Of a stretch of DNA of 64,000 bases, positions 1 through 11,607 are shown piece by piece. Each line of letters opens with the position of its first letter. The first letter of the stretch is position 1. This DNA comes from Perkinsus olseni. Taxonomy: Eukaryota; Perkinsozoa; Perkinsida; Perkinsidae. The DNA lies in the NCBI GenBank assembly GCA_013115135.1, contig JABANP010000061.1, forward strand, positions 62,001-126,000. The letters are read 5' to 3'. The notes beneath the pieces are model-generated. The model saw only the letters and a list, made by a program, of their open reading frames with translations. It ran no database searches and was not told the DNA's origin. A program made the translations under genes and the position numbers.

Positions 1-269
1 CCAAAAAATGTTGCCAAGTTCTACACTAAAATAGATCTCAGAATCAACCAAGTTTCGGGGAAATATGGAGAACCCATTTCGCGTTTCACAAGGCGAAAGC
101 CAAATTTGGCAGACGAAAGACGTGTGAAAAAACAGAAATTATTATCCTCACTGATTGCGTACAGATCCAAATAAAGTATTAATATTATCAATAATTACCA
201 TAGTTTATCTTAATATTCATAACTCTAAGTTTATATAATTGCAGATGTACTATTATATGATACTAGATA

Positions 270-719
270 TCAATATAAGAAGCGTAGTGAGTTCTTCTCC
301 CTTTCGAAATGACGTCGCGACCGCCTGTTCGCTTCCTCTGCAAGTTTCCGGTAATCATTCAGCAACGCTAAGAGATCTCCACCCCACACACCCAAACTGA
401 AAACGTACTCAACTTTTCCGTCTTCACCGTGACGGTTGGAAGAAGAAGCCACTCCCGTTATTCTGCGATTGACCATGATCAACTTAAGATACCACTTCGA
501 GCTATCCCTGGATACCTTTTCCTACCTTGGGCAAGCATAGAGCCAATATTTATCACCAGTTACAAAATTCGATCGATAAAGATTCCCTTTGTCGAGCATC
601 CAAGTCGGTACCCCTGCAGCTGCCGTACCGTAACTCGGCCGCTTCCTAGAGGACCGCCGAGGATCTCGCCATACTCCGATATTTTCGCGGCGCGCGAAAT
701 CTGAGGTGTACAATTCCAT
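270..719 (-). CDS. hypothetical protein, two exons
   Basis: I do not recognise this protein. Exon 1 is 526-719 and exon 2 is 270-462; the 63-nt intron 463-525 has GT-AG ends and joining gives an uninterrupted frame of 128 codons plus stop. The ATG at 719 is used because an in-frame stop lies two codons upstream, though 719 could also be inside an exon of a longer gene. The protein begins MELYTSDFARREN and its C-terminal 35 residues are rich in Arg, Lys and Glu and look helical. No signal peptide or TM segment. The intron carries a copy of motif M1 ending about 10 nt before the acceptor. The peptide ELYTSD also occurs in a small plus-strand ORF at 11608-11808. Confidence 0.5.
473..492 (-). repeat. 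intronic motif M1 copy
   Basis: Minus-strand match to M1 (TATCTTAGGTTGATCATGG) with one substitution, inside the 63-nt intron of the 270-719 gene, close to its acceptor. Confidence 0.7.
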
Positions 720-829
720 TTTTCACGACACCAGAGTGGTCACGCACAGCGAAGAAATATCTTTTTGATTAGAACGGTTTCAGATTCAGTTCGCATCGTT
801 ATAACTCGTACCATTATCATCTTCCCAAT

Positions 830-1382
830 AGCAGCAACGACCCTGTGAGTACTTCGCCCAAACAGGGAGTATCTTTGGTTGACTTCTGCGCACCTCGAAA
901 AGCCAGAGCAATATTGAAAAGTTTCCCATAAAAAAATATTATCCGGAAAAAAATTTCCGTCGAAAAAATTACATTCCGAACCACATCTAAAAATGAATAA
1001 AACCCTTCAAACAGAGTCACGGCCCAACCCATCATGAAACGGCTATGAAAATCAAAAATCCTGAAGAGTAAAAAATCTTTGCAGTGCGCTGCAAGATACT
1101 CCACCTGATCATACTTCCCGTGGTACATATTCCTACGCCAACCTGTGGATGATAAAAAGACAACGGACTGGATTTCAGACGGCTGGGATTGTGCTCTCAA
1201 TCAGGCGCTCCCAAACACGACTGGAGCCGATAGTCGACACCCGGTAGCCGACCTTTGAGCTCTGATCATCGGTGAGCAGCAGCAGACACGGCATTCTGAT
1301 CTCGCCCCACTGCCACGGCCAGTCAGTGTCCACCTCAGTCGACGGACGGTGGATGAACATGAAGGAAGAGGGCATTGACAGG
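830..1382 (-). CDS. probable coding exons, unknown product
   Basis: The minus frame starting at the ATG at 1382 (MPSSFMFIHRPSTEVDT) has strongly GC-biased third codon positions to about 1185, as real exons here do. A plausible intron (donor after IPA at about 1173, acceptor about 1140) leads into further open sequence that becomes A/T-rich by 1000. I could not settle where the gene ends or whether it continues into the 719 gene downstream. No domain recognised. Confidence 0.3.
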
Positions 1383-1933
1383 CGGTGATATCTGTTGCCT
1401 TCAACGAGGATCATCAAGGATAATATCACATCACGTCACTCGGAGCATCACGACGACGGTTGTAGTCTGTCATACCGAGTGTTCAATAGACTGCTGTCTC
1501 GCCTGAGCTCGAAGACCATTCCCATCATCCTCGGCGTTAAACTCAATTCTGGGAGGGCTTTCAGGATCCCGGAAAGACAACAGGCCATTGACCTAACCTA
1601 CGGTAGCATGCTCGTCGGCCTTCTTCAACCCCCTCACTTCAACGAAATGAACGACAACCTCCTCGCCAGCTATTCCTTAACGCTCGCAAGGAAATTTTCC
1701 CCGGTCTTTTCCGTCAACATTCTCAATACCAACTTTTCCGAAACTCGGATGAAGGCGAATACCGAGGAGAAGAATCTATCCCCTCACGGTTATCATTACA
1801 ACCAGAACACTGGCAAATGTGAAACGATTATCGGAATAAACCGGCGGAATAATTAGCGCCTCGTAAAACGGTATAGTATAGCCTTTCAGCGCTGTTAATA
1901 AAAGCCCTCGTGAATCGACAAGGTCATCACCTT
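1383..1933. other. unassigned interval
   Basis: Between the kinase stop (1934) and the minus-strand coding region below 1382. It holds a 153-codon plus-strand open frame (1395-1856) without recognisable domains, which is within chance expectation for a window this size. Confidence 0.4.
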
Positions 1934-4900
1934 CTACTTATTCTTCTCACCAACCTTCTTATTACTGTCAAGTTTCTTAAAGATACTACTGAAGAAGCCT
2001 CCAAGATACCACTGGTCAGGATGCCTGCTCGGGAAGGTCGGGCCCTCCTTCCGAACCGGGGCCACATCCGAGCTGTTCAACGACGATGAGGCGGGCCGAG
2101 CAGCAGCGGTTGGCGCGTTGGTCGATCGCGGCACGGCAGCGGGCACCTCTACGGCGGCAACAGTCTAAAGCACGAAACGTGAGGAGTTCTCTTCCATCCA
2201 AGCTGAATTTCGCGGCAAAAAATCCGCGCTTCGCTCCGCTAGAATGTATTACATTTTCCTCCATTTCTCGTCTTAGCTTGTTTTTCTGTATGAAGGGATG
2301 CTCTAACACCTCCTTCGCCGAAGGCCTCTTTTTCGGATCTAACTCGAGCATCTTGAAAACCAAGTCCTTCGCCTCACTCGACATGTTTGCACACCGATCG
2401 CCTCGGTATCTAAGGTCGACGCGTGGATTTCGCAGAACGTAAGATTTCATCACCACCCTGCAAAATCCAAGGCCTGACAACCCTCATGAAAAAAAGAATC
2501 TTTCACCCGTGCTTTCGATAGGTCGACCTTTTCCGTATCTTACTCGCATAGTATCTTATCCAAACCGCATCTTTGCGCACGCTGAAGACTGTTCTTGTAC
2601 TGGTCGACATTTTTACACTCGAATGGCATCTCGCCCGTGAGCATGACAAATAGTATAACTCCCGCGGAGAAGATATCACACTTCTCATCATACCACCCAG
2701 TGAACACCTCAGGACCGCAGTAACTACCACCAAATCGATCAACCGTTTCATAAGATACGGTAATATTATATTATCGCTACCCGGTTGTCCCAACCACAGA
2801 CATCGACCTTCGCGGATGCAGAGTGTCCGTACTTCCCACAGACGACGTACCCGACCCTAAAATTACAGCAACAAGATTCTCCCTGCTACTGCGACAAAAT
2901 TATCATTTTTGTCAATTCTTGAAATATAATAACTATTTTTTCACGGGGAAGGCATAACATAATAGAGAAAATAATTCGCTTTCGCAAGGTTCATAATAAA
3001 CTGTTGTACACGAACAGTGTAGGTGTTCAAAACAGGCCCAAAATCAGCGGTCGTGATTCCAAAGAGTCGGAGAAATTTTGGTATTGCTTCTCACCACTAA
3101 TATCCGCCAATCGCACTGATCAACCTAAGATACGCCCTCCTCCGGCATGCACAAGCCAGGGACTATCGACAGCAACCCCGAGACACCGGAATCCCTCGCC
3201 TTCTACGAGCTGCCTTTGAGAGACAAGGGGAGCATAATTTCACAATCACCATGCGTAACGACACTATTTGACTTCGATGGAAAATCTCTTGAGGGAAATC
3301 GATTCAGTTAACCTCCAAAAATCGACTTCAAATGCAGCGGTATTGAACCCGAGACCTCCCCAATGACAAACCATGACCCGTAACCACTACACCAAAACTT
3401 CCTACCAATCCTCTTAGCCGAGTGAGAGAACTCAGTCGTGCCTATCGTAGACTCTCCTTCCAGCTGTTTCCTCTCCTCCTCCTCTGCCATTATTCGCTTC
3501 TCCAACTCAGAGCCCATCGGCATCGGCGTTCGAGGGTCGTACGGATTTCTACTTGTCGCACTGCCTGAACATGTCTATATTATGGTACACTTATTTATCT
3601 CTGAGGATACTCATAGGCCGTCCCTCACCACAACTTTCCAGTCGAGATCGGAAGATTTTCCGAATGGCGATGAGATTGCGACATGCGGCTAAGATATTCT
3701 TCCGCGTGCGCAACTACTCAACCCATCACAGCGAATATCCTCATCTCAGCATACAACCTCCCAACCAGAAAGATATTCTTTCCGCGTGCGCGATCCCCCT
3801 CCTACCAAAATCGACCAGCTTCAATGCGGCTCCCTGAGCATCATCTTGAAACATGAAATTCTCAGGCTTGAGGTCTCTGTGCATGCCGCCTTGCGTGTGA
3901 AGGAAATTCGTGGCGCGCGAAATTTGTTCAAGAATGAAGGCGGCCTTCTCTTCAGCTGAAAGTGATGAGAAGATATGCTTGAGTCATGAGAAATCCATGA
4001 CCGCGCGCCACGAAATTATCCCACTTACAGACAGGACGGTTACTGATTATGTAGTCGAACAGATCAGGACCGGTGTAAAACTCCATTACGATGTACATTC
4101 GATGAGAATCTTCAAGAAATTGGATATACCTACAATGGGACAAAATATTCCACCCCTTAGCGGAGCGAAGCACCTTCGGACACCAATCGTCACTGCGCCA
4201 CAAAAATGTGTATACCAACCCGACTGCAAAATGTTCGAAATGACCTCCCCTTCACCGACTATGCACCGTCTCGGGGAAAAAAGTCTGGAAAATTTAAGAA
4301 GAGTTTATGAATCGAGTTATTGAAGTATAAGCACGATGTGAACTTCTTTTCCGAAAAAAATTTTATCGAAACTAAATTGTTTACAGAAAAATCATTAATA
4401 ATTACATCAGAAAAAAATAATATCCAGTAGCAAAATTTTTTACGAAAAATTTTCCCTTACTCTCAATCCTTCCCTAGTACCGAGTAATATTCGGATGCTT
4501 CGCAGCCAGAGCAGCGATGAGGAGCTTTGATCCAAAGCGAGCTCTGAGGGTGTTGCCGGACGACTTTTCAATAACCTGCAGAAATCTCCTGCTCCGCTCC
4601 GCCGTAGATCCCTAGTAGTTTTATACTAACCTTCACAGTCGAATGACATCTAACGTCGCGCGCCACGAAATTATCAGGGGTAATACAACCCTGCCATGAA
4701 GGTGGAGAAATAGCAGATTTGGAAGCTAGCCCAAACGGATGGATCATTTCAATGAAGTGGGCCAATACTGCCCACTGTAATTACTAGTACAAATATCATG
4801 CCAACTTGGATTCGCCCATGATCAACCTAAGATACTCACCTTCACACACAGTTGTTGCTCTTGTTTGGTCGGATCGAACTCATAGGCATCACAGGAGGCG

Positions 4901-6166
4901 TTGTCCGGAGCAGAGCAGGTCCAAAAGCTCTGCAAAAGATGGTATGGAAATGTGCAACCGGAAAATCAATTTTCGAGCACTACGATGAACAGCCCATTCG
5001 CCAAGCAGCAACTGCACAGTCGTAAAAAACGAGTCGGAACTCAGATGGTCACACAGCACCAGATAACAAATCGCCGAAGAGGAGCGAAAGGTCACTCTGG
5101 GAGTAAAACACTGGTCGAAGATACTCATAAATCTAAGCATCCCCAGCATGGCAGTACTAGTACCCTTCACCTCAACCTTCACTCGAAATTGCCGGTGCCC
5201 TCGAAGAGAAGAGGACAGGAGATCCACCACCCATAACAAAGACTTGAAAGTCATTCTCTATGGTCTGCCATTTGACCCCAGAAAATTTGATACTTACGGA
5301 GCCAGTCAGGAAAAGCTCATGCAGAGACCAAACTCATGACACTTTATTCAGGAATCCTCTCCTCCCATTACTACCCCTTGCCGCTTAGGCTGGCCTTGCT
5401 GCTGCTGTTGTTGGTCCCCTTGTGGCAATGATGTCTCTACCCTGCTGCACTTATACACGGAGCCGAAGCTACCAGTTCCAACTCTATCCCCAATCTCAAT
5501 GTAATCAGATATAGTCTTTCCCGTTGGTATAACAACAAAATACTCATCCCAATGACGTTCGATCTCATCGTATCTGACCATGATCAACCTATTCTATCAC
5601 TTGCATGCATCAACATAAGATACTAACAGCAGCCTTCAACTATTCTGAATTCCCAGTTCCAAAATCAAGACGTTAACAAGCAAAGTGCCCTGTCCAAATT
5701 TTTCACCGACTTTTGCAAGTTTTCATTTTCATCCCGCTACAGCCAGCCCAACGCCTCCTGAACCTCCCGAATCTTATCATCATAAAGGCCTTCCAGCGCA
5801 CGGTTTATCAGCCCAAGAAAATACGTGGTTTCATATGCTCCACAAACTAACGATAAAACCTTCCAACCTCCGCAAACTAGTCAAGCGTAACAGTGGCCAG
5901 CAGCCAGAGAAATCACCTCTCATGAGAGGATCAAGCGATAACGACACGTCGCACCACGAAGATTCCTTCAGGGAAGATTATGATCATCATCCCCCCCTAT
6001 CTGAATAGCACTACCTTGGGTCACCCTTCGGCCTGGTCATACAAAACTGGGCGAAGAAGGATAGGGACCTTGGAGATTGCTGTTGAAGTTGCTGCTGCAT
6101 TTCCTGGCGCTCCTTTAGAGTCTGCCTTCGCATGTCCTCCAGCATAGAGGACGACTTTCCATCCAT
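1934..6166 (-). CDS. CAMK/CDPK-like protein kinase, multi-exon
   Basis: A serine/threonine kinase read from minus-strand exons. The probable N-terminal exon starts at ATG 6166 (MDGKSSSMLEDMRRQ, then a Gln-rich helix); a helical exon lies near 5735-5840. The glycine loop GTGSFGSVYK is in the exon ending near 5370. Verified internal exons: 4029-4129 (hinge, YIVMEFYTGPDLFDYI), 3806-3955 (catalytic loop HRDLKPEN, metal-binding VDFG), 2544-~2765 (GSYCGPEV, CDIFSAGVIL), 2253-2457 (C-lobe end, LDPKKRPSAKEVLEHPFI) and 1934-2164 (Ala/Ser/Pro tail). Joins 4029|3955, 2544|2457 and 2253|2164 keep phase. The APE triplet is GPE and DxWSxG is DIFSAG. No EF-hand follows the kinase domain, so this is CDPK-related rather than a full CDPK. 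The VAIK lysine exon (4.2-5.3 kb) and part of the activation segment (2.8-3.8 kb) are not resolved. Confidence 0.8.
3691..3792 (-). repeat. two copies of a third intronic motif (M3)
   Basis: Within the kinase intron that follows the VDFG exon, GCGCACGCGGAAGAATATCTT (minus strand, 3691-3711) is nearly repeated at 3769-3792 with one extra A. Related sequences with the core GCGAAGAATATCTT occur on the plus strand at 14961-14982 and, less exactly, at 745-765. Confidence 0.55.
4002..4017 (-). repeat. intronic motif M2 copy
   Basis: AATTTCGTGGCGCGCG in sense orientation, 11 nt after the donor of the verified 73-nt kinase intron 3956-4028. Confidence 0.75.
4657..4672 (-). repeat. M2 copy in kinase intron
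   Basis: Exact 16-nt M2 copy in the noncoding stretch between the kinase Gly-loop exon and the 4029-4129 exon, sense orientation. Confidence 0.65.
4816..4835 (-). repeat. M1 copy in kinase intron
   Basis: Exact M1 on the minus strand, immediately following a GTGAG donor-like sequence. A shorter copy lies at 3117-3133 and a partial one (GGTTGATCATGG) at 5578-5591. Confidence 0.65.
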
Positions 6167-6497
6167 CTTAGACTGCCGATGAAAGTAGGCTCAACTGGTC
6201 CAGACAATCCCAGCTAGAACGGTATCCAAACACCCGAGTTCGATCCCTCCACCCGGCATTATTCCAAGTCCTTTCCAACACAACCTGCTGCTGTCGTTGC
6301 TCGTAACGGTTGGTATAAAATCCGTGGTAAAAGGCGGCACAACTTAGCTGATCTCAAAAGCACTGAAAGGCAGCTTCTCCGTCACCCTAATTCGACTCTC
6401 TTAAGTACGCTAATCGTCCTCAACAGGTACCGAGTCGCCGTAAAGGAATTCCCCAGTCATCACAACCTGATGAGAGCAGTCCCTGCTGCTGGGCACT

Positions 6498-9071
6498 TCA
6501 CTGCTTGCTTACTTCGCGCTTGCCATTGTCCAGAGTTACGATGAGGTAACCATGCTCGTCCATACCGGAATGAACCCCAGTGATTATTTTACCATCACCA
6601 ACACTTACTCGTACCTTTTCCCCAACCATCACCTAAAGGACAACAGCGATCTCGGTGCAGATGAGTATGGACACGCCATCATGACTACTACTAGAAAAAA
6701 TGAAAAAAAACGAAAAAATTGGGAAAATTAAAAAAGAAAAAGGTAAATAAGCAGGAAAAATGAGAGAAATGAGAAAAAACTGAAAATGAGTGGAAAAAGA
6801 GGAGAGAACAGAAAAGAAATAAAAGGGGCGTGCGAATTTGGAAGACACCCACGGCGGTCGCGGACCGAGGAAGCAACAAGGCCGCACAACGGCTAGCACT
6901 ACTCCTACTACTACCTGTCGCCCGATGACCTGCATGCTGACAGCAGGCGGTACATAGCATCCATTAGGAGCACACATCCACTGCTTAGCGTTGATGACAA
7001 ATTGATCGAGGATCGCGTTGCGTAGGGCTGCTACGGTAAGCTCGGTCTTCCACTCGACCCCTTCACAGGATTTCTGACAACCGGAAAAATTGCCCGGCGA
7101 GCCCTTCCCACTGTGCGTAGTACCAGATTTCCCGCCGGCCACCTTGCTCTCTTGAGATCTCCTAAGACTTGGTCACCGACGTCTACGTTGACACCAACTC
7201 CAATCACCACCGGCATCTTGCCGTTCTTCGACCCTGGAAACAGTTACCTCCGCGAACGTAGGTCGTCATTTCCACTACCAGCGACAACCTCGGCAAGGAT
7301 TCCTCCAACCTTCTTCCCTTGGATGATGATATCATTGGGCCACTTGAGTTGAGTCTTGCTGGCCGACTTGCGGCTGCTGAAAGCGGACAAGACAACTGAG
7401 ACTGAACGCCCTTAATGCCCTCATTGCTTCGCACGACGAGTATGAACATGAGTGCATAGCCAGGCAGCGCTCACAGGAGCTAGCTTCAACTGCTCTTTCA
7501 CAAGAACAACTTCGCGCGCCACGAAATTAAAAAAGGGGAGAGTGGGGGACTCCCTTGTGTACTTCTGCTCACCTCATGAAGCTGTCAATCGCATTAGCGA
7601 CTGAAACGGCCATGACCTGCGTCAAGCCGGGCACTCGGCGTACTTGAGATTCCTCCACGAAGAGCAGAATGCTTTGCATGGCGCATCCTGAAGGATGAAG
7701 CGCATAGCTGGGAATACGTTTTTGACGATGTGACCGATACTATCGAGCCTCTAATGGACTCCGGACCTCGATTCAATCATGCAAGCTTCAATGCAAGACG
7801 CTAACTTAGCATTGCTAAGTGTTCTATTAAAGAATAGAAACTTTGATTGCTTTGTGTCAGGAAGCAGACTACGAGACTAGTCACACAACTTCAAGGCACG
7901 CCACGTGCCAAGTCACGGGGCCGTGAGATTCACGATGCGTAGCCGGTTCTTTCCAGGAAGGCCCTCCCCGAAAGGCCGGTAAGGTCAGGTGTAGCAGATG
8001 ACGCGTACTAACACGAAGAGCAAGATGTACTGTACATCTTATGTACATCATTGTGATGTACATCACATCATGTACATCAACGCGCAAGTTGCTTGAGAGC
8101 GTCGAAGCGTATCACAGCGTCAATGCTGGATATCGAGCAGCCGGATAACATTCTCGTACTTAAAGAAGACGATACCATAAACACCATACAAACCATACAC
8201 CAACGAAGATGTGGTTGTCGCCCTGGCCGATGTATGTCACCCCCGATCCCAGTACACAGGTAAACATGGCCAAGCATGCCTGAGTGACCCAAGTCCAGCC
8301 CTTCTGCCTGAACCCCTCGAAGCCTCGCTCATTCAAACACCAGAAGTACTCGCTGTTCAGGCTTCCCTTGGCTGTCACAAGCCTCCCTCGCTGTCAAAGG
8401 CTTCCTTGGCTGTCAAGGCTTCCTTGGCTGTCACAAGCTTCCATTGCAGCTTCTCCACACAGTGAGGTCGTCGAGCCCACGTCGGAATGCAGCCAGGAAA
8501 GCTTCCGTGCTCGGATCAGCTACTTCTCAGCGACTCAGCGCACGACGTGTCGGTGGTTGACATATGTGTGGCACACGTAGTGTGCTGCGGAACAAGCTGG
8601 GCGGGCGGTATATTTTCACAACATTCCTTTCTACCACGTGTTCCCTCAAAACTCCTCACAGTGGGGAGTTGAGGTGACTAATGCTATGATCACCGCTGAG
8701 TCACGATGACTGTGGCAGGAACCGGCCATCATCATTCTCTCCACTACATCCGTCAACGGGCTGTATTTCCAACAACACGGCACAATGCAGGCACCTAAGC
8801 TCCTACCAACTGGTGACTCCCAATGATGATTCCCTCTTCCTTTCCCAGTAGTCTGGACGTCCGCCGATACACAATACATGTCCTCAACATTAATAGAATC
8901 TGATACACTCATGTCAGGCCAAAGCAATCCCCAACCCCGGCCTGACCAGCGTTCTTGAGCATGTCCTTAACAACCAGCTGCGTAGAAGTGACTTCCTTGT
9001 GGTGCTCTCTGTGCACACTCCCCGGCCATGACGATGATGACGACGATGTGACAGGCCCGTTGGAAGCCATG
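6498..9071 (-). CDS. biotin--protein ligase, paralog 1
   Basis: Biotin-protein ligases make biotinyl-AMP and transfer biotin to a carboxylase lysine. Exons that join in phase: 8947-9071 (ATG 9071; EVTSTQ substrate-strand motif), 8807-8899 (biotin-binding loop GKGRGNHHW, then ESPVG), 7573-7687 (CAMQSILLFVEESQ), 7279-7376 (KWPNDI and KKVGGIL), one starting at 7233 (VVIGVGVNVDV), a C-terminal-domain exon near 6940-7100, and 6498-6632 (VMVGEKVRV, SH3-like end domain). The VGCAM junction across exons 2-3 matches the GCA motif of holocarboxylase synthetases. The protein is short, without the long N-terminal region of animal HLCS. Intron 2 is 1119 nt against 111 nt in the neighbouring paralog. The exact 5-6 boundary is unresolved. 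Confidence 0.88.
7513..7528 (-). repeat. intronic motif M2 copy
   Basis: Exact M2 (AATTTCGTGGCGCGCG), sense orientation, in intron 3 of ligase paralog 1 (7377-7572). The homologous intron of paralog 2 carries M1 instead. Confidence 0.75.
8028..8084. repeat. palindromic GATGTACATC cluster
   Basis: Within the expanded intron 2 of ligase paralog 1: several overlapping copies of the palindrome-like TGATGTACATCA. Probably part of inserted noncoding sequence. Confidence 0.5.
8361..8446. repeat. short tandem repeat, unit about 18-20 nt
   Basis: Imperfect tandem copies of CTTCCTTGGCTGTCACAAG in intron 2 of ligase paralog 1. It gives a repetitive plus-strand frame that I regard as noncoding. Confidence 0.6.
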
Positions 9072-9483
9072 GGCAGGTGATCGATTCAAGCTCCCTAAAA
9101 GACCCGAAACCGCTATCTCCCTCCGAGTAGTGTGTGGCCAAGACACAACCTTAAGCACTGTCGCCCGGAGTGGGGAAACGCCGAACCCAACAAGGGCGAT
9201 ACCACTCCCCCACCAAAACACTACTCACTCCACCTCCGTGAAACATCGGGAGAATAGACACTACATGATGGCGCAAGAAACGGTACATTGCACAGCCTGT
9301 GCAGCTCACGCTGACAATAAAAGCAATAGTAACCTCATAAAGCTCAAAGGCACAATTTCATTCAAGTGTCCCCCGTTGGCTGGTCATCTCCGTATAAAAA
9401 CTCGCCTCGCGCCAAAACCTGCGCCAAGAAAAAGAAATCACATCCACTATCGCATCGCAGTTCCACCGCGACGAGTTCGCAGT

Positions 9484-10776
9484 CTAAATTCTCAGCTCTT
9501 TAACGCCTACCTCGCGCTTTCCATCAGCCAGAGTCACGATAAGGTATCCGTGCTCGTCCACACCAGAATGAAGCCCACTCATTATCCTACCATCACCGTC
9601 GCGAACCCGTATCTTTTCCCCCACCATCACCTAGGACCGACCTTCCGAGTCGAGCACACAAGTGCAACGCTCACCTGCCGGCCAGTGAGCTTGTGTAGCA
9701 CGACTGGGGATATATAACAGCTTTCGAGCTCCTCCCGCCATAATCTAGCATTGATGACGAACTGCTCCAAGATAGCTTCCCTCAAGTTGGGTACAGTCAA
9801 GTCGGCTCGCCAATCACAACCTTCACAAGATCTCTGAAGGCACCGGTATCTCTGCACAATCCACGAAAGCGCTTGACGTTAGTCCCGTGCGGTGACCTCC
9901 GAGTGTAATTCCGGCTCCGTTGGAGAACGACAAACGCGATGCTTGCCGGAGGAGCGCACGCAGGTGAGTGGGTGGGTACCAAGCTCGTAGCAGGCCATCG
10001 AACCCGCTTGAGCTGCTCCAGTATTTCCTGCTCGACATCCACATTCACGCCGACACCCACCACCACTGGTATCTTCCCTTCCTTCGACCCAGCATCTGGA
10101 GGAAAGTGAATCTTGTCGTTCTATGGACAAACTCGGGCTTCCAAGACCTCCCGCTATCACCAGTAATTGCCTCGGCTCTAAGGATTCCTCCGACCTTCAT
10201 GCCGTTAATGATGATATCATTCGGCCATTTCAACTGCGTGTTGCGACAGGATCCTCGCCTGTGAAACGCCATGATCAACCTCGGATACTTCGCCCCGCCC
10301 GGTCCCCCACCCCATAAAACCATCTATAACCTCCGCCACCGATACGGCCATCACCTCCGATAGCCCCCAGCATCGCTCCGCTTGCGACTCTTCGACGAAA
10401 ATCAGTATGCTCTGCATGGCGCAACCTAAGATTCACCTAAATGCTTCGGATACGGCTTTGAAACCTCCACAGTCGTAGAGATCCCGCCGAGATGGTGATG
10501 ATACACACCTTGTAATTGCCTTGGAATTTACCCTACCTCGCGAAGATATCCATCGCCGATTCCCCCGACCTTTCCCTTCCGTTTGAGTATCCGCCGATAC
10601 ACAGTAGACATCATCCACAGACAAGGAACCTACGCGTGGATGGTGACCGGCAGACGGCCATTGCTAGCCGACTAACCGAGATCTCTCAGCATATCTTTCA
10701 CTATCGTTTGTGTCGAAGTGACCTCCTCGTAGTGGTCCCTATGAACCTTCCTCGGCCAAGACGCCGATGCTTCCAT
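9484..10776 (-). CDS. biotin--protein ligase, paralog 2
   Basis: Tandem paralog of the ligase at 6498-9071. Verified exons: 10677-10776 (ATG 10776; EVTSTQTIVKDML), 10537-10629 (GKGRGNRRWIS), 10311-10425 (CAMQSILIFVEESQ), 10161-10258 (KWPNDIIINGMKVGGIL), then an exon with VVVGVGVNVDV (about 9990-10096), a C-terminal-domain exon about 9690-9855 (LREAILEQFVINARLW) and the final exon 9484-9630 (VMVGEKIRV, SGVDEHGYLIVT). Exons 2, 3 and 4 are 93, 115 and 98 nt, exactly as in paralog 1, so the gene duplicated with its introns. Catalytic motifs are kept in both copies. The two may serve different compartments, but no clear targeting peptide is visible in either. Confidence 0.88.
10269..10288 (-). repeat. 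intronic motif M1 copy
   Basis: M1 variant (TATCCGAGGTTGATCATGG) in intron 3 of ligase paralog 2 (10259-10310), ending about 10 nt before the acceptor. A shorter copy (AATCTTAGGTTG) spans the acceptor of intron 2 near 10425-10437. Confidence 0.7.
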
Positions 10777-10949
10777 GGGGCTGCGAACCAGAGCGACAGA
10801 AGAAGGACGAAAACATTCCAGAAAATCCTCAGCACAACACCTGAATGGGCGAGTGAAACAATCTGGGAACTTGACTGTCGGCTTTTATACTAAGGTACTG
10901 TTGATCGTCGAATTATCCCGGAAAATATACCCTACCACATCTTCCCAAA

Positions 10950-11339
10950 TCACAATACGGTATAGGTGGTAGTGGTCGTAGTGGTGACGTACCTCGTCTC
11001 CCTCGTCCGCTGCGAGACCAGACAGTTAACACAGCACGCTATGCAAGCTAGCTCGAGGAGTTCCCCAGGCAGGCAGGTCGTGATGAGCTCGTAGAGGCAG
11101 ATGCATTCAAGCAGCTCACAGCAGTAGCTGGCGATGCAGCAACCGAAAATTATCAAACATACAGTGGCTGTAACGATACCAATAATCGCGAAGATCGTAG
11201 TAGTGCTACTGTCCTGCAGGAGGTAGTCGTAGTGGTCCCCGGCCACGACCGACGACAGGGCCTTCTCCCGAGGCGCTAGGAAGGTCTGGGCGACACAGCT
11301 GGCTAGACTGAGGGCGCTAGCTAGGAGCCGCAGTCGCAT
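10950..11339 (-). CDS. small Cys-rich membrane protein
   Basis: A single-exon frame of 129 aa from ATG 11339. The start MRLRLLASALSLASCVAQ is a typical signal peptide. One strong TM segment follows (TTIFAIIGIVTATVCLIIFG), then a region rich in paired cysteines (CCIASYCCELLECICL, ACIACCVNCL) and a Thr-rich end (TTTTTTTYTVL). The open frame extends upstream to 11453, but the downstream methionine gives the better signal sequence. Topology suggests a type I surface or endomembrane protein whose juxtamembrane cysteines could be palmitoylated. I do not recognise a family. Confidence 0.65.
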   Translation of the reverse strand: MRLRLLASALSLASCVAQTFLAPREKALSSVVAGDHYDYLLQDSSTTTIFAIIGIVTATVCLIIFGCCIASYCCELLECICLYELITTCLPGELLELACIACCVNCLVSQRTRETRYVTTTTTTTYTVL

Positions 11340-11607
11340 TAGAAAAACTGAAAAGGTCGAGCAAAGTGACCATGCAGCTGCGCGAATCCACTGTAAGATG
11401 GTGAGGCTACAACCGTCAACGAAGCCCCTTGCTCCTGTACCCTCACGATTCACCTTACTCGAGACCGTCTGTGAGGGGCGTTTACCTCATCCAAGCTTCC
11501 ATCACAAACATCTACTATTTCGTTACCGGGTCAGTCTCATGAGTAGGAGCGCAATTATACACGTGTAACATGGCGGATCATGGAGATCACAAGTGAAGCG
11601 CTTATGA

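Noticed and set aside
1395..1856. 153-codon plus-strand ORF
   Set aside because: No ATG near its start, no domain, and chance frames of this length are expected a few times in 64 kb.
3330..3400. tRNA-like B-box (GGGTTCAATACC) on the minus strand
   Set aside because: T-stem has two mismatches and no anticodon stem; lies in a kinase intron.
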